Shown here: one piece after another, positions 1 through 10,159 of the stretch
Layout of the letters: each line of letters starts with the position of its first letter
Position numbering within the stretch: the stretch's first letter is position 1
NCBI RefSeq assembly: GCF_947179165.1
Contig: NC_077242.1
Coordinates: 41,362,097-41,426,096, forward strand
Direction of reading: 5' to 3'
From: Solanum dulcamara
Taxonomy: Eukaryota > Streptophyta > Magnoliopsida > Solanales > Solanaceae
DNA: 64,000 nt
The notes under the pieces: generated by a model
Database searches by the model: none
The model's input: the letters and a program-made list of their open reading frames with translations, nothing else
Told to the model about the DNA's origin: nothing
Translations under genes and position numbers: made by a program

Positions 1-430
1 TGACTTTAATTTAGTTTGTTTCTAGCGTCTAGCATCCTTATGCAATTTTTCCAATTCCAACCTTATTTAAGACATTTAATATACCTCATAACGACATTAT
101 AAACTCCAATTTGAAAGGAAAACCCTTACCTTGCTTAAAACTCATCAAAACTTACCTCGGAAGTTCCTTTAGCGCGCCTAAAACTTTGTGTCTGTTTGAT
201 AACGTTTTGGGCTGATCCAAATCATAAATTTTCATTAATAACACCTTCATAACATTGTGGTTCACCCTAGATAATTAATTTATGGAATGAAATCAGAGAC
301 TTACCTTTTTTTTTCTCCTTGGCCGCACCTACTCTCTCTCTAGTTCTAGATTTCTTTTCTCTTCTTTGTTTCTCTAGAAGCCTCTTGAACTTGGAAGATA
401 ATGACTTGTTGATAAGGTTGATCTTAAAAT

Positions 431-444
431 ATCTATATATAGGC
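431..444 (-). promoter_or_regulatory. LTR promoter TATA box (T1 left LTR)
   Basis: On the minus strand this reads CCTATATATAG, just downstream of the CACATGTCAC and CACGTG-rich U3 repeats. The same arrangement occurs at 8899-8909 in the right LTR, near 19448 in solo LTR a, near 20778 in solo LTR b and near 42712 in solo LTR c. Conservation of both box and context across five LTRs supports a polymerase II promoter. The transcription start was not determined. Confidence 0.7.
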
Positions 445-467
445 CACTTTAGGAGGTGACATGTGTC

Positions 468-645
468 AACCCCTAAGTGGTGACACGTGTCAAGCCCTCA
501 TTGGGCCAACACACCACCCCCTCCAACCTTGGGCTGCCATGTGGCATAAGGGGGGGAAACACCCTTAATCTAGATGCTTCCATGTGGCACTCTCTTATGA
601 TGCCATGTGTCACTCTCTCATACTGCCATGTGGCACTCTCTATTC
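468..645 (-). repeat. U3 enhancer-like direct repeats with CACGTG/CATGTG cores
   Basis: Two copies of a CCCTAAGTGGTGACA..TGTCAA type repeat lie near 460-495, with a palindromic CACGTG core in one of them (TGACACGTGTCA). Three further copies of CCATGTGGCACTCTCT, spaced about 24 bp apart, fill 579-645. Homologous arrays occur at 8925-9110, 19470-19690 and, reversed, 20560-20770. They lie immediately upstream of the TATA box on the minus strand, as enhancer repeats in an LTR U3 would. Confidence 0.6.
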
Positions 646-917
646 CCCCTCATGGGTTCGTAATCTCATCTTACTTTACGAACCTATGTAATTCTTGCAA
701 CGTAAGCTTGGTATGTACTCAAGTAGCTTAAGTATGTAAGATTTCCAAGTTGGTATCTTACATAAATAAGTTGAGTTCTACAACTCATTATTTGATCTCT
801 GACTTCTTTTGGATTCTTATAACTCTATTTCCAATCTTCTCTACTATGAGGTATCACATTCTCCTTTCCGTAGAGTTGTTTGGTAGTGTTATAGATTATA
901 TGGCTCACATGGTAGCC

Positions 918-1035
918 CTTATGAGCTTAAGAGTTATTAAGAAGCTTTAAGAAACTTTAAGAAACTTTAAGAAACTTAAGAGGCTTATGATCCTTACAAG
1001 AAACTTAAGAGCCTTTCAAGAGACTTAAGAACGCG
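918..1035. repeat. Short tandem repeat of CTTTAAGAAA type at the LTR edge
   Basis: Units of about 11 bp (CTTTAAGAAA, CTTAAGAGNN) are repeated many times just inside the LTR end. The same array appears at 9385-9495, 19935-20075 and, reversed, 20170-20275, with variable copy number. It is part of the LTR family and not a separate locus. Confidence 0.75.
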
Positions 1036-1065
1036 TTCCAAGGTACAAAAGTATGGGGTGTAACA

Positions 1066-1101
1066 TCCTTCCCCCCTTTAGAACATTCGTCCTCGAATGT
1101 G
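1066..1101 (-). other. T1 polypurine tract and adjacent stem-loop
   Basis: On the minus strand a purine run TAAAGGGGGGAAGGA (1066-1080) abuts the LTR, the expected plus-strand primer of reverse transcription. Next to it 1083-1100 forms a perfect inverted repeat ACATTCG-TCCT-CGAATGT. The same pair of signals recurs in elements T4, C, B and D. Confidence 0.85.
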
Positions 1102-1196
1102 AAACAAAACCTTTCTTAAGATCTTATACAAATTATGGGGAAATTCCTGTCTATTTCAATAACCCATACTTTCACCAAGTAACCAATATAAAAGTT

Positions 1197-2444
1197 TCAA
1201 AAGTTAGGATTAACTGTAGCCATAGGGAATAGGTAAGGATACTTGTGTTTCATTTCCTCTTCAGCTTCTAAGGTTGTTTCTTCATGATTCTCATTTCGCC
1301 ACAGCACCTTGATGGAAACTACGTCCTTAGTCCACAATCTTCTAATCTGCCGATCTAGGATGGAAATGGGTTGCTCGCCGTAGGATAACTCCTCTGTGAC
1401 CTGGATATCATCCACAGTATATACCCAGGATGGATCCCCAATACATTTCCAAAGCATTAACACATGGAAGACTGGATGTACTGCTTCCAGATCCGCTGGT
1501 AAGTCCAGCTTGTAGGCAACCTTGCCTATTTGGTAGAGGACCTGATAAGGGCCAATATATCTCAGACTCAGCTTTCCCCTCTTGCCGAACCTCATTACTA
1601 CTTTCATGGGAGACACCTTTAAGAACACCCAATCACCCACTTAAAATTCCAAGGGTCGATGTTGATTGTCTGTATATGACCTCATTACCTTCTCCACAGC
1701 TTGTTGGACAATGTCATGGCCTATCATTCATGTTTTTCCAACATCGAACCAACCAATAGGTGATCTTCACTTCCTGCCATATAAAGCCTCATACGGCGCC
1801 ATATGGATGCTAAAGTGATAGCTGTTATTATAAGCAAACTCAATAAGTGGTAAATGATCATCCCATCTACCCCTAAAGTCAATAATATAGGCCTGTAACA
1901 TATCTTCTAGTATTTGAATAGTACGCTCGGCTTGCCCATCAGTTTGAGGATGAAATGTTATACTAAGATGCACCTGCATCCCCAAACCTTCTTGGAATGA
2001 TCTCTAAAAGTTGGCTGTGAACTGAGCTTCCCTATCTTATATAATAGATGTGGGAACTCCGTGAAGTCTTACTATCTCCTTAATATATAGTTTCGCATAG
2101 TCCTCAGCTGAGTATGTGGTCCTGATTGGAAGGAAGTGGGCTAATTTTGTCAGCCTATCCACAAAAATCTATATGGAATCCTATTTTCGGAGAGTGCGAG
2201 GTAAGCCTATAATGAAGTCCATGTGAACCGCTTCCCATTTCCAAGTTGGGATCTCCATCTCCTATAGTATTCCATCCAATTTCTGATGTTTAATTTTAAC
2301 CTGTTGGCAGTTCGGCCATTGGGCTACGAACTCTGCTATATTCTTCTTTATACCATTCCACCAATATAAATATCTGAGGTCATGATACATCTTAGTTTCC
2401 CCCGGATGAACCGAATAACGGGTATAGTATGCCTCTCTCAGCAC
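1197..2444 (-). pseudogene. T1 integrase with chromodomain (decayed)
   Basis: This is the last domain of the T1 gag-pol polyprotein, which would insert element cDNA into the chromosome. From its N-terminal end: a zinc-binding segment (2262-2444) with HPGETKMYHDL and one CQQ cysteine, although the first cysteine of the pair is replaced (AQWPNCQQ). The catalytic core follows (about 1767-2223) with MDFIIGLP and FHPQTDGQAERT. A C-terminal chromodomain (1197-1640) reads ILDRQIRRLWTKD and VLWRNENHEE, marking it as a chromovirus. At least two stops break the core, one a tryptophan-to-TAG change in FWRSFQEGLG. The order RT, RNase H, IN is the Ty3/gypsy order. It cannot encode an active enzyme. Confidence 0.9.
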
Positions 2445-2479
2445 TTATTGCCGTAGCCCTGTAACTTTTGGTATGCAGA

Positions 2480-3960
2480 CTCTGCCTCTATATCGTAGTA
2501 CCCCATCATGTGTGACCTCGAATGGCGTATTTTCCTTCTGGAGAGATATGTCCCTATACTGAATCAAAATAGTGTCCTTGTACTGGAACTGCTTTATCTT
2601 TTCCATGATTGAGGATTCAGCAATTCCTCAGATAAAAACTCCACTATCATCCGAGTCAGCTAAGCGGACTCCAAGACTAGCTAATTGGCGAATCTCACAG
2701 ATTATCTCCTTCCATTCTGGTTGTACATCAGCCGAGCTACCCATTAATTAACGGCTGATGCATCTTCCACCACATTTGCTTTCTCTGGGTGGTATAGAAT
2801 GTCAACATCATAGTCCTTTAGCAATTCTAGCCACCTTCTCTGCCGTAGATTCAGCTCTTTCTACTTGAAAATATACTGGAGGCTTTTGTGGTCTGTATAG
2901 ATATCAATATGTACGCCATACAGGTAATACCTCCATATTTTTAAAGCATGAATCACCGCTTCTAATTCCAAATCATGGGTCGAGTAATTCTTTTCCTACT
3001 TCCTGAGCTGCCGGGAGGCATAAGTTATAACTCTACCATGTTGCATTAATACACATCCCAGCCCAACAATGAAAGCATCACAGTAAATAACATAGCCATT
3101 TGGTCCTTCAGGAACAATTAGAACAAGAGCCATAATCAATTTATCTTTTAATAATTGGAAGCTTCGCTCACAAGCATCAGTCCACTGAAACTTAGTCGCC
3201 TTTTGAGTTAGCCTGGTTAAAGGCGCCGAAATAGAAGCAAACTTTTCTACAAACCTCCTGTAGTATCCTTCTAGCCTCAAAAAGCTACGTACCTCCATAG
3301 GGGTTGTAGGTCTTGACCAAGCCTCCACGACCTCAATCTTCTTCGTGTCTACGCAAATACCATCAGTCCTAATAATGTGTCCTAAGAATGCGACCGAAGT
3401 CAGCCACAATTCACACTTAGAGAATGTAGCGTACAACTTCTGGTGTTGGAGTACTCCCAGTACCACCCATAAATGATCCACGTGTTCCTTTTCTAATCAT
3501 GAATAAACCAGAATATCACCAATAAATACAATCACAAACAAATCTAGAAACAGTATGAACACTTGGTTCATTAGATCCATAAACACTACTGGAGTATTTG
3601 TCAGCCCAAACGACATCACTCTAAACTCATAATATTCATATCGGGTTCTGAATGTGGTCGTTGGGATATCTACTTCCCTTACCCGCACCTGATGATAACC
3701 CAACCATAGGTCTATTTTTGAAAAGCACTTAGCACCCTGCAATTGGTCAAACAAATTGTCAATCCTGGGGAGGGGATACCTGTTCTTAATTGTTACCTTA
3801 TTCAGCTGCCTGTAGTCGATGCACATTCATAGCGAACCATCGTTCTCTTTTACAAACAGTACCAGTGCTCTCCATGGCGATGTGCTGGGCCTAATGAAGC
3901 TTTTTTCTAGCAAGTCTTTCAGCTACTCCTTTAGATCCTTTAACTCCGCGGGTGCCATTC
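2480..3960 (-). pseudogene. T1 reverse transcriptase and RNase H (decayed)
   Basis: The reverse transcriptase part (3497-3900) shows [20 protein letters not shown], the [13 protein letters not shown] motif and MSFGLTN. The catalytic box near 3511-3525 reads FIGDILVYS where the family has FIDD, so one metal-binding aspartate is lost. A TGA stop at 3498-3500 follows, where family members have an arginine or lysine codon. The RNase H part (2480-3481) shows AFLGHII, EVRSFLRLEGYYRRF, YCDAFIVGLGCVLMQHGRVITYASRQL and, further on, SVHPGE-type linkers after several stops. Function would be copying element RNA into DNA inside virus-like particles; this copy is dead. Confidence 0.92.
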
Positions 3961-3982
3961 TATATGGAGGGATAGAGATGGG

Positions 3983-4711
3983 CTAAGTATCTGGTAGCAC
4001 GTCTATATTGATCTCTATCTCCTGTTCAGGAGGAAGACTTGGGAGTTTATCTGGGAACACATCTGGATATTCATTGACCACAGGCACTGATTGGAGAGTT
4101 GTCACCTTCGCTTCCAGGTTATGCACACAGACTAGATGATAGATATACCCCTTTCTAATCATTTTCCTTGCCTTGAGGTATGAAATGAATTTACCCTTTG
4201 GCAACACTGTGTTCCCTACCTACTCGATAATTAGTTCACTTGGGAATTGGAACCAAACTACTTTGTCTTTACAATCTACGTTGGCATGACAAGAAGCTAA
4301 CCAGTCCATACCCATAATAACATCAAATTCCATCATATCTAACTCCATCAAGTCCGCCAAAGTATGAAGATCATATACATTGACCAAGCAATTTCTATAT
4401 ATTTGTTTTACTATAATATAGTCTCCCACCAATATGGCCACCTTAAATAACTCTATTAACTCAGGCTTTATTCCAATTATACTAGCAACAAAGGGGGATA
4501 TATATGACAAGGTAGAGCCTGGATCTATCAATGCATACACGTCCCGAGAAAAGATTGATAATATACTTGTAACCACATTGGGTGACGTCTCTTGATCCTG
4601 TCTGCTGGCTAAGGCATATATGTGGTTGGAAGGGCCACTAGAACTGGAAGCTCTACCCCAGCCTCTACCATGGCCCGCCGATGTCTGCATGCCCCTCCCT
4701 ATAGGGCGCAT
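3983..4711 (-). pseudogene. T1 aspartic protease and linker to RT (decayed)
   Basis: A retropepsin-like domain that would cut the polyprotein. The active site appears as ALIDPGSTLSYISP in 4450-4560, the DPGST form common in plant chromoviruses. The following segment FDVIMGMDWLASCHANVDC is the typical second half of this domain. The piece at 3983-4207 carries FPDKLPSLPPEQEIEINIDVLPDT, which joins protease to RT. Stops and frame changes near 4208-4220 separate the two parts. Confidence 0.87.
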
Positions 4712-4714
4712 AGC

Positions 4715-5979
4715 TACTGAAAAAGAAAAACCCGTAATTGACCCAGTTGGTTGAGTCGCACCACCTGGAGTACCCTTGAATGGATATTTCCTCGCAATGT
4801 GGCCTTTGCGGCCACAAGTAAAACAAACACCTGTGTTCCAACGAAATTCTCCAAAATGAGGTCTGCCACAATGGGGACACTAGGGCAACAGTGGTGTTGA
4901 TTGTCGAGAACCCCGATTCATCTATGTACTTGAAACCCTAGAGCTTTTATCGGCTCCTAAATACTCGGTGCTCACAAATCTTCGACTTGGAACCTATAGG
5001 GGTGCACTTCGAGCTGGCTGGAAGGGATATCTACCATATTACTGGGGTTGCCCACTCTAAAATTCCCCTGGATAACCAACCGTCCTAGTTCTCTTATGCT
5101 GGCCTCTATCATAGCCTCTGTCGGGCTGACGCCCTCTACGTCGCTCCTCTATCCCTTGGGCGTATGCCTATACTCAGGAAATATCCATGCCTGGCTGGGA
5201 AGCCATGGCTATACAACTATCAACCAAATAAAGGTCCAAGCCCATCATGTAATGATGCACCCGGTCAACCATGTCATCTACAACCATGGGCGCATGCCTT
5301 GCCAATGAATCAAACTCGAGACTATAGTCTCTAACACTCCTGCCATTATCCTTCAACTGCAAGAACTTATCAACTCGGGATCATCTCATTTCTAGAGGCA
5401 AAAAGTAAACAAAGGCCTCTACGAACTCATCCCATTCGACTGGAGGAGCACTCTCGCCCCTCAATAATTCCCAAGACTCATACCAATTAGTGGCTACATC
5501 ACGCAACCGATATGAAGCCAATTCCATCAACTCTATTTTTGAGGCCCTAATAATTTGCATTGTATGCTGTATTTGCCGAGTAAACTCTTATGGATCTTCT
5601 GCAGATCTCGACCTATAAAATTCTAGGGGATTGCAGGCTAGGAAGTCATGGACCTCAAGCTGTCTTATCTATTTGCATCATCCAGGCCATGCCTTCAAAT
5701 TTGTCCTGCCATTAGTCCGATCAGTAATTGCACTGTGTCTCTTATCACTCTATCCTCCACTCCTTGCTGTGGGGTTGGAGGATCCAGCACTGAAGCTTTA
5801 GGACCTACAACTTCTGCTGCCCTAAATTCTTCTAGAGGTGACGGCGTAGTAGAACAAGCCGGCTGAGGCACAATCGTTGGCACAGACTGGACACGAGCCT
5901 TAGTAACTCTTGGGGCCTGACTAGTTTCCCCTGCTATGGACTTGCCCTTCTGGGCAGTTGTTTCTTTCCTTGGAGGCAT
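4715..5979 (-). pseudogene. T1 gag (decayed)
   Basis: The capsid protein of T1. The likely original start is the ATG at 5977-5979 giving MPPRKETTAQKGKS, which matches the start MPPKKEKAAQKDKS in T4 at 34305. The retrotransposon gag core is seen at 5174-5362 (MQLKDNGRSVRDYSLEFDSLARHAP in part), and a CCHC zinc knuckle near 4780-4830 reads CFTCGRKGHIARKYP, where the last cysteine has become tyrosine. Multiple stops lie between the open pieces, so no full-length capsid protein can be made. The gap 5980-6165 is a short untranslated leader. Confidence 0.82.
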
Positions 5980-6165
5980 TACTGCAAACATAAGGGTAGG
6001 TTAGTGAAAGATCATCCTAAGACCTTAGCTCTATCGCACGATCAAAGAAAAAAAGAAAGATAACATCCTAAATGTCCTGTAGCTTCCTTTTATAGATGTG
6101 GTGCACAACACACCGATAAACAAGACTCTACTACACATAGTCTATAGACATTCCAAGGAAAGACT

Positions 6166-6177
6166 GCTCTAATACCA
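6166..6177 (-). other. T1 primer binding site (initiator Met tRNA)
   Basis: The minus strand reads TGGTATTAGAGC, one change from TGGTATCAGAGC, the complement of the 3' end of plant initiator methionine tRNA. It lies 4 bp inside the right LTR, as expected of a minus-strand element. Confidence 0.88.
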
Positions 6178-6181
6178 CTTT

Positions 6182-9100
6182 TATCACGATTCGACCCTGT
6201 AGGCCGTGATGGGTGTCCGAATTGGATACTTATGTATACCCTTGCTAGCTATAAGTAAACCTGTCCCCTATTTGGGTCACAGTGTATAAACATACTAGAT
6301 AACACCTCAGCTGGTATGACAATCACGACAGGGGAAAACGTCCTCCAAAATATAAACCATATCTGCACGACTGTACATACATATCTATATAACCCATATA
6401 CAACCCATACACATATCTACAGACCTCTAAGAGTATAATGATAATATAAGGCAGGACAGGGCCCCTACCATACCCATAAATAAGCAAAATGAGTGTACAA
6501 ATCAAGAGACCAGTACCACAACTAGGCTCTGATACAATAGAGCTTCTCCCGAACTTGCTGGTAGGAGTCCTAAGCTAGTGGGTCTCTAAAACATGCATCT
6601 ATACCTGCGGGCATAAATGCAGCCCCCCAAAGAAAGGAGGATCAGTACGACATATGTACTGAGTATATAAAGCATACATAGCATAACTAGGAACATATCT
6701 GGAATAGAGAGTCGGGGGATAATTATGTCACTTAAGAAAACACTGTACCTGTACCTTTTGAATAATAATAAAAAAATGCCTTCTTATATCGTAGAATATA
6801 GCTGGCCCTTTCAAGGAATCGGTGAATCATATAAATGTAGGACCACCATAGGGCCCGGTGCCAACATCCCTTTATCATAGCACATCATCACATATATACA
6901 TACATATGTGACCTTCTAGTGAGGGACTCAGTGAGTGGATCATGTCATTGCATTACTATATCTTTATATAACGTACCTGGCCCTTTAATGAGGGACTCAG
7001 TGGATAATGCAGTGAACTACGCACAATTTCATACTCAGCCCAAGATTCGGTGATAGAAGGGTTACGGTATACACAAGTAGAGTAGTGAGTAACTATATGC
7101 AATTTAAACCATCATTGGAGACTTGTTGAAATAACCAAAATGAACTATTATTCAAAAATTAAGACAATAGCCATAACAAATACCTTTGGAGTGTCATTAT
7201 GGTTTGCATCAAAGTAGCACTTTTGGAATCATCTACTCGTATCAAGGCGTAATAAATTATTTTTTGGAAGTCAAAAAAATAGCCATCTTAGTGGATTTGA
7301 GAATGGGGGCTTCCTTGGGATCACATATACTTCGTCTATTTGTTTCATAAAGTTCATGCCAAAAAAAAGAATATTAACTTTACCTACTTACTACTTCCCA
7401 AGGTATAGAAAACTTGAGAAGCCATAGTTCAATTATTGGAAGAGTTCTAGCATAAAGGAGTGAATAAGAGTCATGCTTTATACCACAACATAAATTATAC
7501 CAACTTAGGATGGTTGGACACTTTCACATGAATCGAGGCAAAAGGACATAAGTTCTAGGAAATTAAAAATGTTAGCCATCCTAGTGTACTTAAGAATAAC
7601 AGCTTCTTGTAGACTTTGTGCATTCTTCATCCATTGCCTTTATATGGGTAATTCCAAAAGAAGAAAGAAGATAATCTTTACATACCCTCTACTTTCCCTC
7701 ATAGAGTCATTATATGCATATATTGTACCCGGTCTGTCATGAGCTCGGTATCATAACTTTCTCATTGCTTTACCATACCATCATATAATGTACCCGACCC
7801 ATGATGGGAGTCGGTGAGTAATCATAGCATTATAACATCGTACATATGTCAAAAACATATCAAGAGGGAAGAAGGGTAGCTTTACATACTTGTGCCAAAA
7901 CATGCCAAGTGAAAGCTTCACATACCTTTTCAAGGATTAATTGAAATCCGGCTTGTCTTGATACCTCCTTAAACTATTTGACATGAAAGTAATACTAAGG
8001 TTAATAGCCTTTCACTTTCAAATATCCCACTCTACAACCAAGTACTAATAGGAGTCATTTCCTATCCATTACCCTTGACTAGTTTGTTACTAGTTTTGAA
8101 GCTATCGAAAATCGGGCAGCATTTCCCCTATAACTTCAATATCTCCAAGATTTTGACTCGGCCAAAATATAAAAAAACATACCAAAAAAACAACCAGCAG
8201 AATTTTTACAAGTAAATCACTTCAACATTACACCATACAAGATCCAAACAACTAACTCCAAACTACGATACAAAAATAGAGTTTTTAAATCTTTATTTCG
8301 CAAAATCATTAATCATACCAAACGGAGGGTCGTTGACTGAAACCAGAAGAACCCACACCATTTTTAAAAAACTTTACAGCCCTGTAACACACAACCCAAC
8401 CAGCTGCAACCACAGTACCACAATGACAACACACTATGCTACTTCAATTTAGGTACTATGACTTTAATTTAGTTTGTTTCTAGCGTCTAGCATCCTTATG
8501 CAATTTTTCCACTTCCAACCTTATTTAAGACATGTAATATACCTCATAAGAACATCATAAACTCCAATTTTAAAGAGAAATCCTTACCTTTCCCGAAACT
8601 CATCAAATTTGTCGAAACTTGCCTAGGAAGATCCTTTAGTTCACCTAAAACTTTGTGGCTGTTTGATAACATTTTGGGCTGCTCCAAATCATATATTTTC
8701 ATTAATAAGACCTTCATAACATCATGGTTCACCCTAGATAATTAATTCACGAAATGAAATCAGAGACTTACCTTTTTTTCCTCCTTGGCCGAACCTACTC
8801 TCTCTCTAGTTTTAGATTTCTCTTCCCTTCTTTCTTTCTCTAAAGACCTCTTGAAATTAGAAGTTAATGACTTGTTGATAAGGTTGATCATAAAATATCT
8901 ATATATAGGCCACTTTAGGAGGTGACATGTGTCAACCCCTAAGTGGTGACATGTGTCAAGCCCTCATTGGGCCAACACACCACCCCTCCAACCTTGGGAT
9001 GCCACGTAGTATATGGAGGCCCACCAACCTTGCTCCAGTTTCTGTCATGTGGCACTCTCTCATGCTTTCATGTGACACTCTCTCATTCTGCCATGTGGCA

Positions 9101-9530
9101 CTCTCTTTTCCCCCTCATGGGTTCGTAATCTCGTCTTACTTTATGAACCTATGTAATCCTTGCTATGTAAGCTTGGTATGTACGCAAGTAGATTAAGTAT
9201 GTAATATTTCCAAGTTGGTAGCTTAGATAAATAAGTCGAGTTCTATGACTCATTATTTGGTCTCCAACTTCTTTCGGATTCTTATAACTCTATTTCCAAT
9301 TTTCTCTACTATGGGGTATCGTATTCTCCTTTCCTTAGAGTTGTTTGGTAGAGTTATAGATTATCTGGCTCACATGGTAGCCCTTAAGAGCTTAAGAGTT
9401 CTTAAGAAGCTTTAAGAAACTTTAAGAAACCTTAAGAAACGTAAGAGGCTTACGATCCTTACAAGAAACTTAAGAGCCTTTCAAGAGACTTAAGAATGCG
9501 TTCCAAGGTACAAAAGTATGGGGTGTAACA
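6182..9530 (-). mobile_element. Element T1, 5' LTR (complete, 3349 bp)
   Basis: It starts on the plus strand as TATCACGATTCGACC, a one-base decay of the TGTCACGACCC seen in other copies, and ends in GGGGTGTAACA. Beyond 8461 it matches the left LTR at 1-1065. The middle part holds spaced copies of a CCGGCCCTTTAGTGAGGGACTCAGTGA motif (6900-7050, 7720-7820), AT-rich spacers, and no coding potential above noise. A TATA box on the minus strand is at about 8899-8909. The right flank 9531-9535 (CATAT) should be the target duplication, but its partner is outside the window. Confidence 0.93.
8544..8732 (-). other. Short open frame in the LTR leader (62 codons), conserved in another copy
   Basis: This frame is open for 62 codons downstream of the TATA box of the right T1 LTR. 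A frame of the same length and about two-thirds the same residues exists in solo LTR b at 20950-21138 (shared LLMKIY, LEQPKML, PRQV, EFMM). The first ATG is codon 6 in both. The left T1 LTR has a stop inside it (the PRQ codon for Q is TAA). It may be only a trace of a conserved RNA leader; I do not recognise a protein family. Confidence 0.35.
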
Positions 9531-9690
9531 CATATGAGGCCTGAAAATTTCCAACTTTTCAACTATGAATCCATTACTGGTTTCTATGGTCCATACAACC
9601 ATCCGTACAAAGGGGTCGTTGAACCAGTTGCACCAACAACTTCCTGCCCTTTCTTTCCAATTCAATTTTCTAACTTCTGAGGTGTTTACA
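9531..9690 (-). mobile_element. Element C, LTR end (remnant interrupted by T1)
   Basis: This stretch is similar to 59760-59931 (both contain TCACCAACAACTTCCTG with a shared ending near TTTACA/GTTACA), so it is an LTR end of that family. It is followed directly by a polypurine tract at 9691. The rest of this LTR lies left of T1 and outside the window. T1 inserted exactly at its left edge. Confidence 0.75.
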
Positions 9691-9724
9691 ATATCTCCCT
9701 CTTTAAACCATTCATCCTCGAATA
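9691..9724 (-). other. Element C polypurine tract and stem-loop
   Basis: The minus strand has AAAGAGGGAGATAT next to the LTR, then a decayed copy of the CATTCG-AGGA-CGAATG type stem-loop (plus strand CATTCATCCTCGAATAG). Confidence 0.75.
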
Positions 9725-10154
9725 GGACTCAAGGTAGCATAACTAGAGTAGGGAAAGAGATCTAACAAACCAACGTGAATGAAAATACAATTAAAATGCA
9801 TAAAATGAAGGAGTAATCAATCCTAAGCTAAAACATAAGCTTAAAACCTCATTTTCATAAACATGCATGCATATAAAAACATGAGAATAGCTAAAATGCA
9901 TGAATCTAAAAAGTAAACATGATAAATCAAACTAAAACTGAGTGGAGGGAAAGAGATAAGGATACCAGGACATCATATCTGCTTTGGCCTCCCAAGTAGC
10001 ACCCTCAACCTACTTATTCCTCCAAAGGAATTTTATTGAAGAAACTTCTCTGTTCCTCAAATTTTGGACTTGACAATCAAGAATCTAAACCAGAAGCTCT
10101 TCATAAGAGAGACTTTGCTTAACTCAATGCTCTCTAAAGGATAAATCATAGTCA
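9725..10154 (-). pseudogene. Element C pol C-terminus (chromodomain end)
   Basis: The minus strand encodes decayed chromodomain sequence in 9940-10154 that continues, across element B, into 38992-39175 (VFHIYLLKKCVADL). Joining the two sides restores the usual order HPVFH..LLKKC..D found in related elements, which shows that element B split one gene. The 9725-9940 part is the untranslated 3' region of element C and holds nothing else recognisable. Confidence 0.72.
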
Positions 10155-10159
10155 GATCT

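Larger units (their letters stand above)
1..1065 (-). mobile_element. Element T1, 3' LTR (partial, cut by window start)
   Basis: This stretch aligns nearly base for base with 8461-9530, so the two are the LTRs of one element coded on the minus strand. By eye they differ at about 7% of positions over the first 130 bp, which implies an old insertion. The LTR ends on the plus strand in GGGGTGTAACA (the reverse of TGTTACACCCC), directly followed by a polypurine tract. The part seen holds the U3 region, a TATA box on the minus strand and a leader region. The rest of the LTR lies outside the window. Confidence 0.93.

Noticed and set aside
477..731. Open frame of 84 codons on the plus strand in the T1 left LTR, with a similar one at 8927-9196
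   Set aside because: It is antisense to the U3 promoter and is explained by the tandem CATGTGGCACTCTC repeats, which happen to lack stops. No homology to a protein.
6166..6177. tRNA-like sequence near the LTR edges
   Set aside because: Only the 12-base complement of the initiator-Met 3' end is present; it is a primer binding site, not a tRNA gene.
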